DNA from: G965219965 sp965219965
GTDB taxonomy: Bacteria; Pseudomonadota; Alphaproteobacteria; RS24
DNA length: 64,000 nt
NCBI GenBank assembly: GCA_965219965.1
Contig: OZ244796.1
Coordinates: 868,001 to 932,000 of the forward strand
Direction: 5' to 3'
Positions 9,350 to 18,373 of this stretch are shown piece after piece. Both the position numbers and the translations under genes were made by a program. Each line of letters opens with the position of its first letter. The first letter of the stretch is position 1. The notes beneath the pieces were generated by a model that saw only the letters and a list, made by a program, of their open reading frames with translations, had not been told where the DNA came from and did not search any database.

Positions 9350-10034
9350 CAAAAATATCTTCATTTGCGCCACAGGCACAGATATTGGCAAAACATTTAT
9401 CACCAGCCTTTTGCTTAAAACCTTACGCGCCCAAAACATAAAAGCGGTTGGTCTCAAGCCTATCATGTCCGGCTTTGATGCCGCCAATGCCGCCGCCAGC
9501 GATAGCGGCCAGCTTCTCGCCGCTATGGGTCAGCCCGTCACGGAAGAAAATATCGCCGCCATTTCGCCATGGTGTTACACCGCCGCCCTGTCGCCTGATA
9601 TGGCCGCCAAGCGCGAAGGCAAGAGCCTGCCCTTTGACGAGATTGTGCGTTTTTCCACCACCGCGCCTATTGCGCAAGACGCCGAGCTGACTCTCATAGA
9701 AGGCGTGGGTGGGGTGATGGTGCCAATGGATTCCACCCACACGACCCGCGATTGGCAAGCCGCTTGCGCCGACCTGTCCATTTTAGTGGCTGGCACATAT
9801 CTTGGCACTATTTCGCACAGCCTCACTGCACTAGAAAGCCTTACCCAAGCAGGCATGAGTGGAAAAAATCTGCCTGCTTTAATACTCAGCACCTCGCTTG
9901 AAAGCCCTGTGCCGCCAGAAGAAACCGCCGCGGTGATAAAACAATATCACCCCGCGCTTCGCATTATCACTGTCGCCCGCAATGCCAAAACCGCGCCCGA
10001 CGCGCTGGTTGATTTGCTCACAAAGCCCGTTTAA
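9342..10034 (+). CDS. bioD: Dethiobiotin synthetase
   Basis: Starting at the ATG that overlaps the bioF stop, the product is 230 residues with the P-loop GTDIGKT (about 12-18), VGLKPIMSG and EGVGGVMVPM. BioD carboxylates DAPA with CO2 and ATP to form dethiobiotin. The longer upstream frame overlaps bioF and is not used. It converges with slyX with a 4-base overlap. Confidence 0.94.
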   Translation: MTSKNIFICATGTDIGKTFITSLLLKTLRAQNIKAVGLKPIMSGFDAANAAASDSGQLLAAMGQPVTEENIAAISPWCYTAALSPDMAAKREGKSLPFDEIVRFSTTAPIAQDAELTLIEGVGGVMVPMDSTHTTRDWQAACADLSILVAGTYLGTISHSLTALESLTQAGMSGKNLPALILSTSLESPVPPEETAAVIKQYHPALRIITVARNAKTAPDALVDLLTKPV

Positions 10035-10273
10035 TAATGCGGCGGCGGCCTGTCTTGTTGGCTAAATATCTCTTGTTGTTCTTCCAGCGTCACCATACGC
10101 GCCAATAGCGTTTTTTGCCGTTTTTCCAAAGCGGCGTGGGATTTGCTTTCGGCTAAAAGCTGTGCGCTCAGCTCTTCCAATAGCACGGCCTGATGCGTGA
10201 GCAATTCTTCCAGCCGCACAATACGGCTTTGTAGCTTTTCTAAATCAATTTTATTTTTTGACCCTAGTTTCAT
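10031..10273 (-). CDS. slyX: SlyX family coiled-coil protein
   Basis: This 80-residue protein is nearly all heptad-like (LEKLQSRIVRLEELLTHQAVLLEELSAQ) and ends with DRPPPHY, the conserved SlyX tail. SlyX is a small cytosolic protein whose precise function is unknown. A GAGGGA site precedes the ATG at 10273. Its stop overlaps the end of bioD on the other strand. Confidence 0.85.
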   Translation of the reverse strand: MKLGSKNKIDLEKLQSRIVRLEELLTHQAVLLEELSAQLLAESKSHAALEKRQKTLLARMVTLEEQQEIFSQQDRPPPHY

Positions 10274-10380
10274 CTCACATTCCCTCTCGTCAAAACAGTA
10301 TAGCGCATAAAACCCAGACGGGCATATTTAAGGGGCAGGAAACTATTGACCCCAAGCGCGAAACTGTCAATATGGGCGGC

Positions 10381-10890
10381 ATGGTTAAATTGCTTTTATG
10401 GCGACATGCAAAAGCAGGCGGGGCGACGCCCGACCAGCGTGATATTGACCGCCCCCTAGCGGCGCGTGGGCGTGATGAATCCAAAGCCATGGCGGAGAAA
10501 ATCGCCGCCACGCTTTCCCTCAAAGCCCCCGATATAAGCCTTTGTTCGCCTGCCAAGCGCACCCGCGAAACGCTCAACGCATTGGCACAGCATTTGCCCC
10601 TTGCGATGCAAATTGACAAAAGCCTTTATCACTGCACGGCGGGCGATATTCTCAAACTGGCCGCCCGCTTGGACGACCAAACGCCTACGGCTTTATTGGT
10701 TGGCCACAACCCCGCCCTTGAAACATTGCTATGTATGATTGGCACAAATGGCCAGCCGCATAGCACTGAAGCGGCGCAATGGGGCGGTAAATTCAAGCCT
10801 GGCGCGTGGGCGGTGCTAGAATGGGACACGCAAAATTGGGCGCACATCACAGCAGACACCGCCCGCATCACCCTTATGGTGACGCCATAA
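10381..10890 (+). CDS. SixA-like histidine phosphatase (phosphoglycerate mutase fold)
   Basis: The frame is open from 10258, but homology begins at MVKLLLWRHAKAG. I place the start at ATG 10381 (169 aa); ATG 10372 is the alternative, and neither has a strong ribosome site. The RHA motif supplies the catalytic His, SPAKRTRET the second Arg, and VGHNPALE the second His. SixA enzymes remove phosphate from phosphohistidine in phosphorelay or PTS-Ntr proteins, but this small subfamily is broad. The Nudix gene starts within its stop codon, which suggests co-translation. Confidence 0.85.
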   Translation: MVKLLLWRHAKAGGATPDQRDIDRPLAARGRDESKAMAEKIAATLSLKAPDISLCSPAKRTRETLNALAQHLPLAMQIDKSLYHCTAGDILKLAARLDDQTPTALLVGHNPALETLLCMIGTNGQPHSTEAAQWGGKFKPGAWAVLEWDTQNWAHITADTARITLMVTP

Positions 10891-11411
10891 TGGTGCAAAA
10901 GCTCAATAAGGCCGCCAAATCGGGCGGCATTTTAATAAAGGCAGAAAAGGGCAAGCTCCATATTTGCCTTGTCACTTCAAGGCGCAATCAGCACAAATAT
11001 ATTTTTCCCAAAGGCAATTTAGATGCAGGCGAAGTGCCGATGCAAACCGCCATGCGTGAAAGTTTTGAAGAAGCCGGTGTGACGGGCGCGGTGCTTAATG
11101 TGCCGCTTATTTTCAACCAAATTAAAAAATTTCATATTGCCGACAAAATCCGCAAAGGTGACTTTATTTATTATCCAATTTGGGTGGAAAAAATTCATAA
11201 AAAATGGCCGGAGCAATTCCTCCGCAAACGCAAATGGGTCGCAATAGATGAAATTTTAACCCGCAAACGCTATAAGCATTTACGCAAAGCCTTTCGGGTT
11301 TTGGCCAAAGCCGCCCTTTTGCCATCAGATTCAGAAGAGGACACAAAAGCCGTGCAGAAAAAGCTGAAGAAAATTCAAAAAATTCTCAAAGCGCAAATGC
11401 GTAAATTATAA
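10890..11411 (+). CDS. Nudix hydrolase
   Basis: The ATG at 10890 overlaps the preceding stop (TAATG) and gives 173 residues. The Nudix box is complete: G-x5-E-x7-REFEEAG-like, seen as GNLDAGEVPMQTAMRESFEE (about residues 46-65). The substrate is a nucleoside diphosphate linked to another group. Small Nudix proteins beside SixA-type phosphatases often belong to the diphosphoinositol or Ap4A-like group, but that is only an inference. The C-terminus is very lysine-rich (KKLKKIQKILKAQ), which suggests nucleic acid or polyphosphate contact. Confidence 0.88.
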   Translation: MVQKLNKAAKSGGILIKAEKGKLHICLVTSRRNQHKYIFPKGNLDAGEVPMQTAMRESFEEAGVTGAVLNVPLIFNQIKKFHIADKIRKGDFIYYPIWVEKIHKKWPEQFLRKRKWVAIDEILTRKRYKHLRKAFRVLAKAALLPSDSEEDTKAVQKKLKKIQKILKAQMRKL

Positions 11412-11421
11412 AACCCTGCCC

Positions 11422-13140
11422 TTAGCTATTTTCTTCCGCATGGCTTTGGGCGGCGAGTTTTTGATAATGACTAAAAACCCGCCCTTCGGTAACAGTGCCG
11501 AGCATTTTGCCTTGCCCATCGGTTACGGGCAGGCTTTCGCCGACAAAATCGCTGAGCCGCCCCATCGCTTCCAGCACAGACATATCCGCCTGCAAAATAT
11601 CAAAAGGCCTATCCTCTGCCTCGCTTTGCGAACTGAGCAAATTGAGCAAACCATATTTTGCCACCAGCCGCCCGTCTGCATCCACCACATAGCCTTCACT
11701 ACAGCCCGCATCAATCAGCGCGGCGATTTTTTCTTCTCGGCTGGCGGTGCTTTGCAAGCGGCAATAATCAGCCAGAACCAGCGTGCCAAGCGGGATTTGC
11801 GCTAATTTGAAATCATTGCGGCTCAGCGACATATCCAGCCCGCGTGCCAATAATTTGCGGTCAAAAAGCGAACGGCCAAACAGCTTTGTGGATACCATAT
11901 TGGCAAACACCACTGAAATCATCACGCCAGTTGTCGCGCTATAATCGGCGGTTAATTCCAGCACAATTAAAATTGTTGTTATGGGTGCGCCAATGGTTGA
12001 AGAAATTACCGCGCCCATACCTGCCAGTGCGAACAGGCCAATGGAGTCCGTCCCGACCAGCCCTATAGAAAGAGCCATTTGCCCTATCGCGCCGCCAAAC
12101 ATCACGCCGATAAATAAAGCTGGTGCAAACACGCCCGCATAAAGCCCCAAAGCAATGGACAAAGCGGCGAGTAGTAATTTCAAAATGCCAAATATAATCA
12201 GGCTAGATAAAATAATTTCGCCATTGATAGCGGCAATCAAAATATCGGGGCGACTGCCCAGCACTTGCGGCACAAAAATCCCGCCCAGCCATAGCACGCT
12301 GGCCGCGCCCAAAGGCAAAAGCCAGAATGGCACGCCCATGCGCGGCGTGGCGCGTTCGGTTTTCAAACAAAAGCTCATAAAAGCTGCCGCCACTAAGCCG
12401 CCGCCCAGCCCAATCACCACCAGCCCGACAAGCTGGCTCACATCGGCCAGTTGCACATTGATAGCGGGCAGAAAATGCGGCGCGGGGAAAAAATTTTGCA
12501 CAATCGCATAGGCCATCGCCGCCGAAATAGTGACGGGGGCGAAAGCGCGTAAGGAAAAATGCCGCAGCACGGCTTCATGGGCAAATAAAATACCCGCTAA
12601 GGGTGCGCCAAAGGCGGCTGAAATCGCGCCCGCCACGCCGCAGGCCAAAAGCGTTTCCGCCGCCCCGCGAGGCAATTTGCCGAGCTTGGCGACAATCGCC
12701 GCCAGCGTCGCGCCCAAATGCGCCAAAGGGCCATATTGGCCAACGGGTGCGCCGCCGCCCATAGAAATCGCCGCCACCAGCGTAGAAACCAGCCCTCCTT
12801 TTATATCCACCCGCGCCGAAGGTCGCCGCGCCGCTTCAATCGTATCAGCAGGGCCAGTAAAGCGCGTTTGCCCGCTTTTATATAAAACCGCCATCACCAG
12901 CACTGCCGCGCCAAACAGCATGGCGGCCATTTTCAGTGCGGCTTCACGCCCGATAAATCCAGCGACATAGCCCGCTGGCACGGGTTCGCCAAAGCTGGTC
13001 AACAGAGCCGCCAGCCAGCCGACCAGCATAATAAAGCCCTGCGCGGCAAATGCCCCGCCCAGCCCCATAAGCAGGGCGAGCGCGAAATAAACGCTTTTCG
13101 TTGCCGCCGCTTGTTTTATTTGTTGCGAAATACCGGGCAT
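11422..13140 (-). CDS. Divergent ClC-family chloride channel/transporter with CBS domains
   Basis: This 572-residue protein has a ClC membrane domain (residues about 15-430) and two C-terminal CBS motifs. Recognisable ClC elements include AFGAPLAGILFAHE, GLYAGVFAPALFIGVMFGG and GAPITTILIVLELTADY. The usual GREGP motif is GQYGP at residues 134-138, so the gating and proton-coupling glutamate is Tyr136. The GSGIP chloride-binding motif is also altered (TGPAD). By analogy with E148 mutants of ClC-ec1, this would favour passive conduction over Cl-/H+ exchange. The site before the ATG is weak; two AAAGGAGAG-like runs lie 30-50 bases upstream. Confidence 0.87.
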   Translation of the reverse strand: MPGISQQIKQAAATKSVYFALALLMGLGGAFAAQGFIMLVGWLAALLTSFGEPVPAGYVAGFIGREAALKMAAMLFGAAVLVMAVLYKSGQTRFTGPADTIEAARRPSARVDIKGGLVSTLVAAISMGGGAPVGQYGPLAHLGATLAAIVAKLGKLPRGAAETLLACGVAGAISAAFGAPLAGILFAHEAVLRHFSLRAFAPVTISAAMAYAIVQNFFPAPHFLPAINVQLADVSQLVGLVVIGLGGGLVAAAFMSFCLKTERATPRMGVPFWLLPLGAASVLWLGGIFVPQVLGSRPDILIAAINGEIILSSLIIFGILKLLLAALSIALGLYAGVFAPALFIGVMFGGAIGQMALSIGLVGTDSIGLFALAGMGAVISSTIGAPITTILIVLELTADYSATTGVMISVVFANMVSTKLFGRSLFDRKLLARGLDMSLSRNDFKLAQIPLGTLVLADYCRLQSTASREEKIAALIDAGCSEGYVVDADGRLVAKYGLLNLLSSQSEAEDRPFDILQADMSVLEAMGRLSDFVGESLPVTDGQGKMLGTVTEGRVFSHYQKLAAQSHAEENS

Positions 13141-13197
13141 ATTTATTTATACGGCAAAAACGCCTCAGAAAAAAGGAGAGAAAAAAGGAGAGAAAAA

Positions 13198-13842
13198 TCA
13201 AACGCGCTCAAAGCTGTCCGCTTTTTCATCATGAGCATATAGCACGCCCGTGCCTATATCATGCCACAGCCCGTGCAGGGTCAGCCGCCCCGCCGCCAGC
13301 GCATCGGTGACAAAATCATAGGCGCGTAAATTTTCCAGTGTGTATTTTACATTTTCGCGCTCCATATCGCCCAAGCGGTCAGGCACATGGCCACTTAGCC
13401 CCAAGCGTTCATAGGCGGGTTTAAGCAACCCAATCCACGCCGATAAAAACCCATCGTCATCGCTGCCATCGCCCGCGCACATATCCATACAAGCCCGCAT
13501 GCCGCCGCATCCAGCATGGCCCAGCACAATAATGCGTTTCACTTTAAGCACCTTCACTGCATATTCCACTGCCGAAGCGGTGGCGTGATTTTCTGGCACA
13601 GCGTCAGGCGGCGGCACAAAATTGGCGATATTGCGGTGCATGAAAAAATCCCCTTCCGTAACTTGGAACAATGCGCTGGCTTGCACACGGCTATCACAGC
13701 ATGAAATGACCATCGTTTCGGGCTGTTGGCCTGTGGCCAACGTGGCGAAATCATCGGCACGGGGCGCAAAGCTGTTTTTGTGCCATTGGTGATAGGCTTG
13801 TGCTAAAGCGTCTGGCAAAGGGGATATGGCATTTTTGGGCAT
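13198..13842 (-). CDS. Beta-class carbonic anhydrase
   Basis: The 214-residue product has the zinc and dyad residues CCDSR (about residues 48-52), then RNIANFVPP, and HAGCGGMRA with the second His and Cys. Beta-carbonic anhydrases interconvert CO2 and bicarbonate in the cytosol. An AAGGGA site lies before the ATG. It sits 57 bases upstream of the ClC gene on the same strand, so ion and bicarbonate balance could be linked, but co-transcription is not proven. Confidence 0.94.
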   Translation of the reverse strand: MPKNAISPLPDALAQAYHQWHKNSFAPRADDFATLATGQQPETMVISCCDSRVQASALFQVTEGDFFMHRNIANFVPPPDAVPENHATASAVEYAVKVLKVKRIIVLGHAGCGGMRACMDMCAGDGSDDDGFLSAWIGLLKPAYERLGLSGHVPDRLGDMERENVKYTLENLRAYDFVTDALAAGRLTLHGLWHDIGTGVLYAHDEKADSFERV

Positions 13843-13900
13843 GGTGTCCCTTTATATAGCGATTCATGAAATGCAAACCAAGCGCAATCGCCCTCTCGCC

Positions 13901-14005
13901 TTGCCCCGTCCTGCCTTGCCCCGTCCTGCCTTGCCCCGTCCTGCCTTGCCCCGTCCTGCCTTGCCCCGTCCTGCCTTGCCCCGTCCTGCCTTGCCCCGTC
14001 CTGCC
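13901..14005. repeat. Seven perfect tandem copies of a 15-bp unit
   Basis: The unit TTGCCCCGTCCTGCC repeats seven times without mismatch and then breaks at TTGACAG. Because the unit is a multiple of three without a stop codon in several frames, it creates a false open frame (LPRPA repeats on one strand, GKAGR on the other). It lies in the 237-base gap between the divergent carbonic anhydrase and GT39 genes. The array probably varies in copy number by strand slippage and could change promoter spacing. Confidence 0.97.
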
Positions 14006-14079
14006 TTGACAGACATAAACCCCAACCCTAGACTCAGAGCCGCTTTAACACTCATAGCTTCACTCAGAGCTTTACACGC

Positions 14080-15525
14080 ATGATATTTTCCCGCCTTTCC
14101 GATGCCCTGCTGGCTCTTTCGCCGACCCGTGCTTTGTGCTTGCTATCGGCGGTGCAGCTTTGCCTATGGAGTCTCACCCCCTATCTGGCTTTTCTTTCCC
14201 CGCCCTTAGATGTGGTAGAAAATCTGGTTTGGGGGGCGCAATGGCAATGGGGTTATTACAAGCACCCGCCTTTGCAAGCATGGCTTACGGAAATAAGCTG
14301 GCAGGCGGGCGGGCTATTGGGCATATATATAATGTCACAGCTTTGCATTGTCGCAACCTATTGGGGCATTTTCCTACTTGGCCGCGATATTATCGGTGCG
14401 CCCAAAGCCGTTTTGGGCGTTTTGATTTATGCTTTGTGTTTTTACGCCACCGTGCCGACGCCAGAACTCAATGCCAATATCGTGCAAGCCCCCTTTTGGG
14501 CGTTTGCGGCTTGGTTTTTATATCGCGCCCTTACGCAAAACCGCCCTGCCTATTGGTTCGGCCTTGCCCTCATGCTCACGGGCGGATTTTATACAAAATA
14601 TAGTGTTGTCTTTCTGCTTGCGGGTCTTGCAATGGGCATCATTTGCATAGGCAAATGGCGGCACAGCTTGCGCCGCCCGCTTTTATATTTAGCCGCAACG
14701 CTTTGCATGGCTCTTTGCGCCCCGCATATTATTTGGCTGGTGCAAACCGATTTCCAACCCCTCGCCTATGCGCTGGCACGCACCAAACCGCTTGACGGCA
14801 TTGAGCTGTTGTTTAACCCGCTGACATTTTTACTGGCGCAAATCCTCGCTTATGCTTTGCCGATTTTGCTTCTGCTCATAGCAGGGGCGAAACGCACCCG
14901 CCCCAAAGACAGCATGGCCTATCTCACCGCATTGGCTTTCGTGCCGCTTTTGGTGATGGCTTTATGGAGTGCGCTAAACGGCGTGGCGTTACGCACCATG
15001 TGGGGTGCGCCCGCCGCGATATGGCTTGGCCTATGGCTCGCCGCCCATATTCATATGCCCACCCCGTGCCGCCGCGCCCGCACCGCTTTATTGCTTGGCG
15101 CAAGCCTGTTGCTTGCCTTGCCTTTGGCCATGGGCTATGCCAGCTATGCCAGCCGCACCACGCCTGCTCCCACCCGCACCGCTTGGGACGGGGCGAAGCT
15201 CGCCCGTTTAGCCCTTGCCGATTGGCAGAAAATTACTGGCACCCCCGCCCCCGAACTGGTGATTGGACCGACATGGGAAGCGGGTCTCATGGCGCATTTC
15301 CTGCCCAATAGGCCGATAGGCTTTTTCGGCACCGCGCCTGCAAATAACCCATGGGTGTCGCCGCAAGCGTTCAAAACCGCCCCCGCGCTGATTGTCTGGC
15401 ACGGCGATGACCGCGAAGATTTTGCCACGCTGGGCGGAATTGCATACACAAGCAGGGAAAAAATCATGTATAAAGGCAAGCAGAGCTATTTTCATTGGGG
15501 TATTCGCCCTGCATCTCAAAATTAA
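14080..15525 (+). CDS. GT39-family membrane glycosyltransferase (ArnT/PMT-like)
   Basis: The 481-residue protein has about 10-12 membrane helices and a periplasmic C-terminal domain. The first external loop has PPLDVVENLVWG and WGYYKHPPLQAW, matching the acidic catalytic motif and KxPP loop of GT-C enzymes. Such enzymes move a sugar from a polyprenyl phosphate donor to lipid A, another glycan or a protein in the periplasm. The GT2 and GtrA genes that follow fit as the donor-making enzyme and flippase. The start has no strong ribosome site. Confidence 0.85.
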   Translation: MIFSRLSDALLALSPTRALCLLSAVQLCLWSLTPYLAFLSPPLDVVENLVWGAQWQWGYYKHPPLQAWLTEISWQAGGLLGIYIMSQLCIVATYWGIFLLGRDIIGAPKAVLGVLIYALCFYATVPTPELNANIVQAPFWAFAAWFLYRALTQNRPAYWFGLALMLTGGFYTKYSVVFLLAGLAMGIICIGKWRHSLRRPLLYLAATLCMALCAPHIIWLVQTDFQPLAYALARTKPLDGIELLFNPLTFLLAQILAYALPILLLLIAGAKRTRPKDSMAYLTALAFVPLLVMALWSALNGVALRTMWGAPAAIWLGLWLAAHIHMPTPCRRARTALLLGASLLLALPLAMGYASYASRTTPAPTRTAWDGAKLARLALADWQKITGTPAPELVIGPTWEAGLMAHFLPNRPIGFFGTAPANNPWVSPQAFKTAPALIVWHGDDREDFATLGGIAYTSREKIMYKGKQSYFHWGIRPASQN

Positions 15526-15530
15526 GAACC

Positions 15531-16496
15531 ATGCCTAAGCAAGAAAAACCAACCCGCCCCGCCAAGCCGCTTATCACGCTCATTATACCTGTTTTTAATG
15601 AAAGTGCTGTGCTGGCCGATTTTATGGACGAGGTGGATAAAACCCTTAAAGGGCTAAAGCTGGAATTGCTTTTTGTTGATGATGGCAGCCGTGATGATAG
15701 CTTTGCCAAGCTCTTTGCTTACGCGCAAAAAGATTCGCGCATCACTATTATTAAGCTCAGCCGCAATTTTGGCAAAGAGGCCGCGCTAACGGCGGGCATT
15801 GACCGCGCTCAGGGTGATGTTGTTATTCCCGTAGATGCCGATTTGCAAGACCCGTTGCCTATTGTGCATGATTTCATCGCCGCTTGGCGCAAAGGCTATG
15901 ACATTGTGCATGGCATAAGAGATGACCGCCATAAGGATAGTTTTTTCAAACGCAATACAGCGCATCAATTTTATAAATTATTTAACCGCATTTCGGATAT
16001 TGAAATGCAGCCCCATTCGGGTGATTTCCGCTTGCTAGACCGCGTGGCTGTGGACGCGCTCAAGCAAATGCCAGAGCGCGTGCGTTTTATGAAAGGGTTG
16101 TTTAGCTGGGTCGGCTATTCGGCCACGCAAATTTATTACCAACGCCAAGCCCGCCAAAATGGCACGAGCAAATTTAAGCCGTTAAAATTATTCAGCTTCG
16201 CCCTAGATGGCATTTTCAGTTTTTCCTCTCTGCCCATACGGATTTGGAGTTTTGTTGGCACGCTACTGGTTATCCCGTCCTTTTTTTATATGGCCTTTAT
16301 TATTCTCAAAACGCTGGTTTTGGGGCAAGACACGCCCGGCTATGCTTCCACTATTTCGGTGGTGCTGTTTATTGGCGGCGTGCAGTTGATAAGTCTTGGC
16401 ATTATTGGTGAATATATTGGGCGCATATTTATTGAAGTCAAAGCCCGCCCGCCCTATCTTATAGAAAAGGAGGTGCATTTTGATAAAACTACCTGA
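15531..16496 (+). CDS. GT2 polyprenyl-phosphate glycosyltransferase (GtrB/DPM1-like)
   Basis: The start is ATG 15531, 5 bases after the GT39 stop; the frame from 15495 lies inside GT39. The product is 321 residues: a GT-A domain with TLIIPVFNES, FVDDGSRDDS and VDADLQDP (DxD), then two C-terminal membrane helices (about 235-300). This layout is that of GtrB/ArnC-like enzymes that load a sugar from a UDP- or GDP-donor onto undecaprenyl phosphate on the cytosolic face. GtrA then probably flips the lipid-sugar for the GT39 enzyme. Confidence 0.92.
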   Translation: MPKQEKPTRPAKPLITLIIPVFNESAVLADFMDEVDKTLKGLKLELLFVDDGSRDDSFAKLFAYAQKDSRITIIKLSRNFGKEAALTAGIDRAQGDVVIPVDADLQDPLPIVHDFIAAWRKGYDIVHGIRDDRHKDSFFKRNTAHQFYKLFNRISDIEMQPHSGDFRLLDRVAVDALKQMPERVRFMKGLFSWVGYSATQIYYQRQARQNGTSKFKPLKLFSFALDGIFSFSSLPIRIWSFVGTLLVIPSFFYMAFIILKTLVLGQDTPGYASTISVVLFIGGVQLISLGIIGEYIGRIFIEVKARPPYLIEKEVHFDKTT

Positions 16497-16860
16497 AGGT
16501 GAAAAGCGCAAAATCCGCCGCTTTATTATTATCGTTATTGGTGCGACCGTCATTCATTTGGGCGTGGCCGAAATTGCTTTACCCTTTATTGGCCGCGCCG
16601 ATATTGCTTCTTTTTGCGGTTTTATCGCGGCCTTTAGCTTCGCCTATCCGTGCCATAAGTTTTTCACTTTTTCCGATGCTACTCATAGCTCGGTGTATAA
16701 ATTTTTCACTGTGGCCTTTAGCAGTTTTTTGATAAGCCTGCTTTTGCTCAGCCAGTTACGGGTTTTTTCGCCGCCGCTTGCGCTGGGCATTTCCATTTTA
16801 GTTATTCCGGTGATTAACTATTTCCTATCGCGCTTTTGGGTTTTTAAGTTCCAAAAATAA
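16480..16860 (+). CDS. GtrA-like flippase
   Basis: This 126-residue protein has four membrane helices and the GtrA family ends: RFIIIVIGATVIHL at the start and NYFLSRFWVFKF at the end. The start is TTG 16480, because a near-perfect AAAGGAGGT site (about 16466-16473) sits 6 bases upstream and no ATG fits. It overlaps the GT2 gene by 17 bases. GtrA proteins are thought to flip polyprenyl-phosphate sugars to the periplasm. The three genes form one transcription unit. Confidence 0.9.
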   Translation: MIKLPEGEKRKIRRFIIIVIGATVIHLGVAEIALPFIGRADIASFCGFIAAFSFAYPCHKFFTFSDATHSSVYKFFTVAFSSFLISLLLLSQLRVFSPPLALGISILVIPVINYFLSRFWVFKFQK

Positions 16861-16861
16861 A

Positions 16862-18286
16862 TTACGGCGCAGGCACGGGCGGCAGGATTTTTTCCAACAT
16901 CGCCGCCATTTGCAACAAAGCCCTATCACTGCCCGCCGCGCCGACCAATTCCGCCCCTATGGGAAGCCCCTGCTGTGACAGCCCCACGGGCATAGAAAGA
17001 GCCGCTATGCCCGCATTGCTTGGCGGGTCGGTATTGCGAATAAAGGTCGGGAAAGTTGGCACAGCCCGCCCGTTCAACATAAAAGTTTCATCTTCGCCAA
17101 TTTTTATTGCGGGCGCGGGCGTGGTCATCACCAGCACGGCGTCAAGCTGGTGACGGCGGAAATAATCGGCATAAGCGGCTTGCAAAGCGGGCCGATGCTC
17201 GGCAATCGCCGCACCATAGGCCGCCTCTGGCACAGCCCCCGCCCCGCTTATGGCCTCTAGCAAGCCTTTCACATCAGGGCTGGCCGCTTGCGCGCGCACA
17301 TCGGCAAAATCGGCCTGTCCACGCGCCGTTAAATAGGCGGGCAAGTCGCGCATAATTTCATATAGCACCACTGGAAAACTCACCGCCGCATTCAGCGCAC
17401 CGATATTATCAATATCTTCACGGATAAGCGTCACCCCTTGGGCTTCCAGCAAAGCCAGCACCCCGTCCAAAGCCGCCCGCGTGTCGGGGTGCAAATCATC
17501 GTGGAAATAAGCATGCGGCACACCAATGCGCCATTGCCGCATGGGTTTCACCTTAGGCGTGCTGTTGTCGCCCGACAAAACGCTGTCAAAACGCATTAAA
17601 ATATCCATATTTTTGGCCATCACGCCCACCGTGTCGCGTGTGGCTGAAAGCGGCACCACGCCGCCGCCTGCATAGCGGCCTATGGTTGGGCGAAAGCCGT
17701 AAATCCCCGTCAAGGCGGCGGGTATCCGCATAGAGCCGCCCGTATCTGTGCCAAGCCCGACATCCACCACGCCTGCCGCAATGGCCACCGCCGTGCCGCC
17801 ACTACTGCCGCCCGCAATATGGTTGCTATCATAAGGGTTTCGCACCGCCCCAAATGTGCCATTGTTAGACGTAATCCCCAGTGCCAGCTCGTGCATATTG
17901 GTTTTGCCGAGCAATATCGCACCCGCCTCTTGCAAAGTCTCAATCACGGGCGCAGAGCGCGGCGGGGTTTGCCCCGCCAAAGCCGCCGTGCCGCCTGAAG
18001 TGGGCATAAAATCTGTATCTATATTATCCTTAGCGACATAAACCACGCCCCATAAAGGCGGCTTGCGCCATATTTTACGCGCCGCTAAAAGCGCGTCGGC
18101 CTGTGCCATCACGGCGGTTTCATCTAGCCAAATAAAGCTGTTCAAATGGCGCACCGCTTCGGCGCGTTCTACCGCGCTTTTAAGGCTTTGCTTAAAGCGC
18201 GTTTGCTTTTCGGCATCGCGCCCATCGCATGCCAGCAATAAAACGGGCAGAAGCCCTGCCAATATCAACCGCTTAAAAGAGCGCAT
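16862..18286 (-). CDS. Exported amidase-signature lipoprotein
   Basis: The ATG at 18286 has GGGAG at the right distance; ATG 18292 is too close. The 474-residue product begins with a lipoprotein signal (lipobox LLAC, Cys20). The amidase-signature triad is visible: Lys86 in YVAKDNID, the cis-Ser in AGGSSGG (161-162) and the nucleophile Ser185 in TDTGGSMRIPA. Cytosolic GatA proteins lack such a signal, so this is not the tRNA amidotransferase. It probably hydrolyses an amide in the periplasm. It sits downstream of the TonB-receptor terminator and is likely transcribed separately. Confidence 0.88.
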   Translation of the reverse strand: MRSFKRLILAGLLPVLLLACDGRDAEKQTRFKQSLKSAVERAEAVRHLNSFIWLDETAVMAQADALLAARKIWRKPPLWGVVYVAKDNIDTDFMPTSGGTAALAGQTPPRSAPVIETLQEAGAILLGKTNMHELALGITSNNGTFGAVRNPYDSNHIAGGSSGGTAVAIAAGVVDVGLGTDTGGSMRIPAALTGIYGFRPTIGRYAGGGVVPLSATRDTVGVMAKNMDILMRFDSVLSGDNSTPKVKPMRQWRIGVPHAYFHDDLHPDTRAALDGVLALLEAQGVTLIREDIDNIGALNAAVSFPVVLYEIMRDLPAYLTARGQADFADVRAQAASPDVKGLLEAISGAGAVPEAAYGAAIAEHRPALQAAYADYFRRHQLDAVLVMTTPAPAIKIGEDETFMLNGRAVPTFPTFIRNTDPPSNAGIAALSMPVGLSQQGLPIGAELVGAAGSDRALLQMAAMLEKILPPVPAP

Positions 18287-18304
18287 TGCCATCTCCCTTT
18301 TGTC

Positions 18305-18338
18305 AAAAAAAACGGGGCATTCTAAAAAGAATGCCCCG
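18305..18338 (-). terminator. Rho-independent terminator for the TonB-receptor gene
   Basis: On the minus strand CGGGGCATTCT and AGAATGCCCCG form a perfect 11-bp stem with a 4-base loop, followed by eight T residues. It lies 35 bases after the receptor's stop codon and isolates it from the amidase gene. Confidence 0.93.
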
Positions 18339-18373
18339 CTCATTACGCTTTGTCAAAGAAAACTAAGACGTGC

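Noticed and set aside
13901..14005. Possible CRISPR array
   Set aside because: The 15-bp units are directly adjacent with no spacers and no cas genes nearby.
13826..14083. Open frame with LPRPA repeats (and GKAGR repeats on the other strand)
   Set aside because: It arises only because the 15-bp tandem unit lacks stops; there is no ribosome site or conserved sequence outside the array.
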